From positions 1 through 7,206 of the forward strand of contig JAHRWG010000060.1 of the NCBI GenBank assembly GCA_019090295.1: a stretch of 7,206 bases of DNA, written 5' to 3'. This DNA is from Cycloclasticus sp. GTDB taxonomy: Bacteria; Pseudomonadota; Gammaproteobacteria; Methylococcales; Cycloclasticaceae. The translations under genes and the position numbers were made by a program. How positions within the stretch are numbered: the stretch's first letter is position 1; every line of letters begins with the position of its first letter. This document shows positions 5,790-7,206 of this stretch, piece by piece. The notes below the pieces were generated by a model, which saw nothing but the letters and a program-made list of their open reading frames with translations, had not been told where the DNA came from and did no database searches.

Positions 5790-6536
5790 ATGACTCATTT
5801 ATACGTTAACATTGAGAAAAAAGCATTCACCCCTGTTGGTTTACCTGCTTCCAGCAACGTTTTTTCTGACTTTAAACTTGATTTTAATACACAACAATTA
5901 ACCTGCATTATTGGCCCATCAGGCTGCGGAAAAACGACTCTGCTCAATATTATTGCCGGCATAGATAAGGACTTTACTGGCTCTGTTCGTTTTAATGATC
6001 AACCCCAGAGTACTGATCATAAAGTGAGTTATGTTTTTCAAACACCTCGCTTGCTTCCCTGGCGAACTGTTTTAGAAAATATTCAACTTATCATAGGCAA
6101 CAGTCCGTCGTCTCTATTAAAGATCCAACAAGTTCTTCAGCAGCTAGGCCTCTTAGAGCAACTGAATAGCTACCCAGCACATTTATCCATTGGCATGCAA
6201 CGTAGGGTCTCGTTAGCCCGTGCAGTGGTCAGCGATAGCGAGACCTTGTTGATGGATGAACCCTTTGTATCACTTGATATGGCAAATGCCGCGAAAGCTC
6301 GGCAATTACTTTTGCAGGTACTAGAACAACACCCAAAGCATGTCATTTTTGTGACCCATGACATGGATGAAGCACTGACCTTGGCCGATCGTATTGTTTT
6401 TCTCTCGGGTGCTCCTTGTCAAATACTTGCCGACATACCCATTAGCACCGAGCGTTTAGCCAGAAATAATGACTGGCTTAATACGTTTAAAGCGACGTTA
6501 AAAAAAGACAACCCCAACCTTAAAACCATTTTTTAA
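5790..6536 (+). CDS. NitT/TauT-family ABC importer, ATP-binding protein
   Basis: The 248-residue ATPase powers the importer from the cytoplasmic side. Counting from the ATG at 5790, it has Walker A GPSGCGKTT (42-50), the Q-loop VFQTPRLLPW (82-91), the signature LSIGM (132-136), Walker B LLMDEP (153-158), the D-loop SLD (161-163) and the switch histidine in VTHD (H190). This matches the TauB/SsuB/NrtD group. The signature is slightly unusual, with isoleucine where LSGGM is common. I chose ATG 5790 because GGAAG lies eight bases upstream. In-frame GTG codons at 5775 and 5781 would add five or three residues and overlap the permease stop at 5782-5784; the choice does not affect any motif. The gene ends 72 bases before the convergent phasin gene. 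Confidence 0.93.
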   Translation: MTHLYVNIEKKAFTPVGLPASSNVFSDFKLDFNTQQLTCIIGPSGCGKTTLLNIIAGIDKDFTGSVRFNDQPQSTDHKVSYVFQTPRLLPWRTVLENIQLIIGNSPSSLLKIQQVLQQLGLLEQLNSYPAHLSIGMQRRVSLARAVVSDSETLLMDEPFVSLDMANAAKARQLLLQVLEQHPKHVIFVTHDMDEALTLADRIVFLSGAPCQILADIPISTERLARNNDWLNTFKATLKKDNPNLKTIF

Positions 6537-6552
6537 AACAAAACGATTGGGC

Positions 6553-6587
6553 AAAAAAAAACCGTTCTCACGATATCGTGAGAACGG
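6553..6587 (-). terminator. Intrinsic terminator of the phasin gene, possibly bidirectional
   Basis: Bases 6562-6587 form a perfect 26-base palindrome: an 11-bp stem (CCGTTCTCACG with its complement) and an ATAT loop. On the - strand it is followed by nine consecutive T residues (A-tract 6553-6561 on the + strand), a textbook rho-independent terminator for the phasin gene, whose stop is 21 bases upstream. On the + strand the tail is CCTTCTT, so it may weakly stop transcripts from the ABC operon too. Confidence 0.92.
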
Positions 6588-6608
6588 CCTTCTTAAAACG
6601 AAACAGGC

Positions 6609-6971
6609 TTAGGCAGCTTTTTTAGCAACTGTTTTTGCAACTGTTTTAACTTCTTTAGCAACAACTTTATTGCTTTCTTGAGCAACTTTAATAACTTCTT
6701 CGTTGTACGCTTTAACATCTTCAAAAGCTGCTTTGCTATCCGCTACAACTTTTTCAAAACCGCTTTTAGCTAATTCAGCTTGGTCTTTAACGAAAGCATT
6801 TAAACCGTCAATGTCTTTAATGCTAGCAGCTGCTTTAAAACGCGCTTCTGTTAAAGCAATATATTCTTTCGCAACTTCTTGTTGTGCAGTAAAAGCTTTT
6901 TCCATTTGTGCTTTATTTAATTCAGCAATTTTTTTAACTGGAGCCAAAAATAATTCTAGGTTGTTAAACAT
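6609..6971 (-). CDS. Phasin family protein (PHA granule-associated)
   Basis: The 120-residue protein is almost wholly helical, rich in Ala, Lys and Glu, and has no cysteine. NNLELFLAPVKKIAELNKAQMEKAFTAQ at the start and a middle with ARFKAAASIKDIDGL and AELAKSGFEKV match the phasin domain typical of proteobacterial PhaP-like proteins. Phasins coat polyhydroxyalkanoate granules and control their size and number. The C-terminus is a Lys/Ala tail with two KTVAK repeats, a feature that in some phasin-like proteins contacts DNA; here that is inference. The ATG at 6971 follows AAGGA with seven-base spacing. A sigma70 promoter with a perfect -10 and a strong terminator frame it as a single-gene unit, and the few repeated codons (GCT, GCA, GAA, AAA) suggest high expression. 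PHA synthase is not in the window. Confidence 0.88.
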   Translation of the reverse strand: MFNNLELFLAPVKKIAELNKAQMEKAFTAQQEVAKEYIALTEARFKAAASIKDIDGLNAFVKDQAELAKSGFEKVVADSKAAFEDVKAYNEEVIKVAQESNKVVAKEVKTVAKTVAKKAA

Positions 6972-7008
6972 GTCAGTGTCCTTTGAGTTGAGTAAAATTT
7001 ATTTGTGT

Positions 7009-7046
7009 TGCAGTGCATTATAGTCACTTTTTATTGCATTGCAATA
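7009..7046. promoter_or_regulatory. Paired TGCA-N-TGCA palindromes over the phasin promoter, candidate repressor operators
   Basis: TGCAGTGCA (7009-7017) touches the -10 edge and start site. TATTGCATTGCAATA (7032-7046) covers the -35. Both are perfect odd-length palindromes built on TGCA-N-TGCA, with centres 26 bp apart. PhaR-type repressors of phasin genes in other proteobacteria bind TGC/GCA inverted repeats at this position, so an analogous control is inferred. Confidence 0.45.
7017..7044 (-). promoter_or_regulatory. sigma70 promoter of the phasin gene
   Basis: On the - strand, TTGCAA (7044-7039, four of six matches to the -35) is followed after 16 bp by a perfect TATAAT (7022-7017). Transcription would begin near 7010, giving a leader of about 40 bases with the SD AAGGA at its end. 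Confidence 0.75.
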
Positions 7047-7096
7047 TATTATTTCCTCTTGATAACAATAACCTGCCAGCAAGGCACTCATTATCA

Positions 7097-7156
7097 CTAG
7101 GGATAGACACTGAACGCTACTATCACCCATCCCGACAAATGTTTTAAATTAACCAT
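7097..7156 (-). CDS. Possible 19-residue small ORF upstream of the phasin gene
   Basis: An ATG on the - strand at 7156-7154 is preceded by GAGGAG at eight-base spacing and opens a 19-codon frame (MVNLKHLSGWVIVAFSVYP) ending in TAG. The middle is hydrophobic. The only support is the SD-like sequence; I found no promoter, and a frame this short can arise by chance. Confidence 0.15.
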   Translation of the reverse strand: MVNLKHLSGWVIVAFSVYP

Positions 7157-7206
7157 GGTTATGGCTCCTCACAAGCGCCTTTCTATAAATATGGAGGCAT
7201 CCATTG

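Noticed and set aside
6703..7023. A 106-codon open frame on the + strand opposite the phasin gene
   Set aside because: The Ala/Lys/Glu codon pattern of the phasin gene leaves few stops on its complement. The phasin strand has the SD, promoter and terminator.

Overview
This window comes from a gammaproteobacterial-type chromosome. It is AT-rich, and both HemW and PyrE resemble their E. coli-type counterparts closely over their full visible length. A phasin gene indicates polyhydroxyalkanoate (PHA) storage. A four-cluster ferredoxin subunit next to moaA points to molybdo/tungsto-enzyme chemistry. A marine methylotroph or hydrocarbon degrader (Methylophaga/Cycloclasticus-like) would fit, but this is a low-confidence guess from composition and gene content. 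I see no insertion sequence, CRISPR array, tRNA or rRNA.

Left part (1-1839, + strand): the 3' portion of hemW (heme chaperone, radical SAM), cut by the window edge just after its Fe-S cysteine motif, then pyrE (orotate phosphoribosyltransferase). These are housekeeping genes.

Middle (1836-3757, - strand): reading leftwards, moaA (cyclic pyranopterin cofactor synthesis), a 155-residue protein with sixteen cysteines for four [4Fe-4S] clusters (like AorA, the electron-transfer subunit of bacterial tungsten aldehyde oxidoreductases), two tandem hairpins, and a small unrecognised gene (GTG start, C-terminus RGGA) that meets pyrE tail to tail with a 4-base overlap. The set looks like a cofactor/electron-transfer module whose catalytic subunit is not in the window.

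Right-middle (4041-6536, + strand): a tight three-gene NitT/TauT-type ABC importer (periplasmic binding protein, permease, ATPase), divergent from moaA across a 283-base region. That region holds two 10-bp palindromes of the form TTAA-CG/GC-TTAA, 31 bp apart. Joint regulation of the importer and the moaA module is an attractive inference; the substrate cannot be read from sequence.

Right end (6553-7206, - strand): a phasin gene with a strong intrinsic terminator (26-base perfect palindrome plus U-tract), a good SD, a sigma70 promoter with perfect TATAAT, and two odd-length TGCA-N-TGCA palindromes over the promoter that look like operator sites. The last ~160 bases hold no convincing gene.
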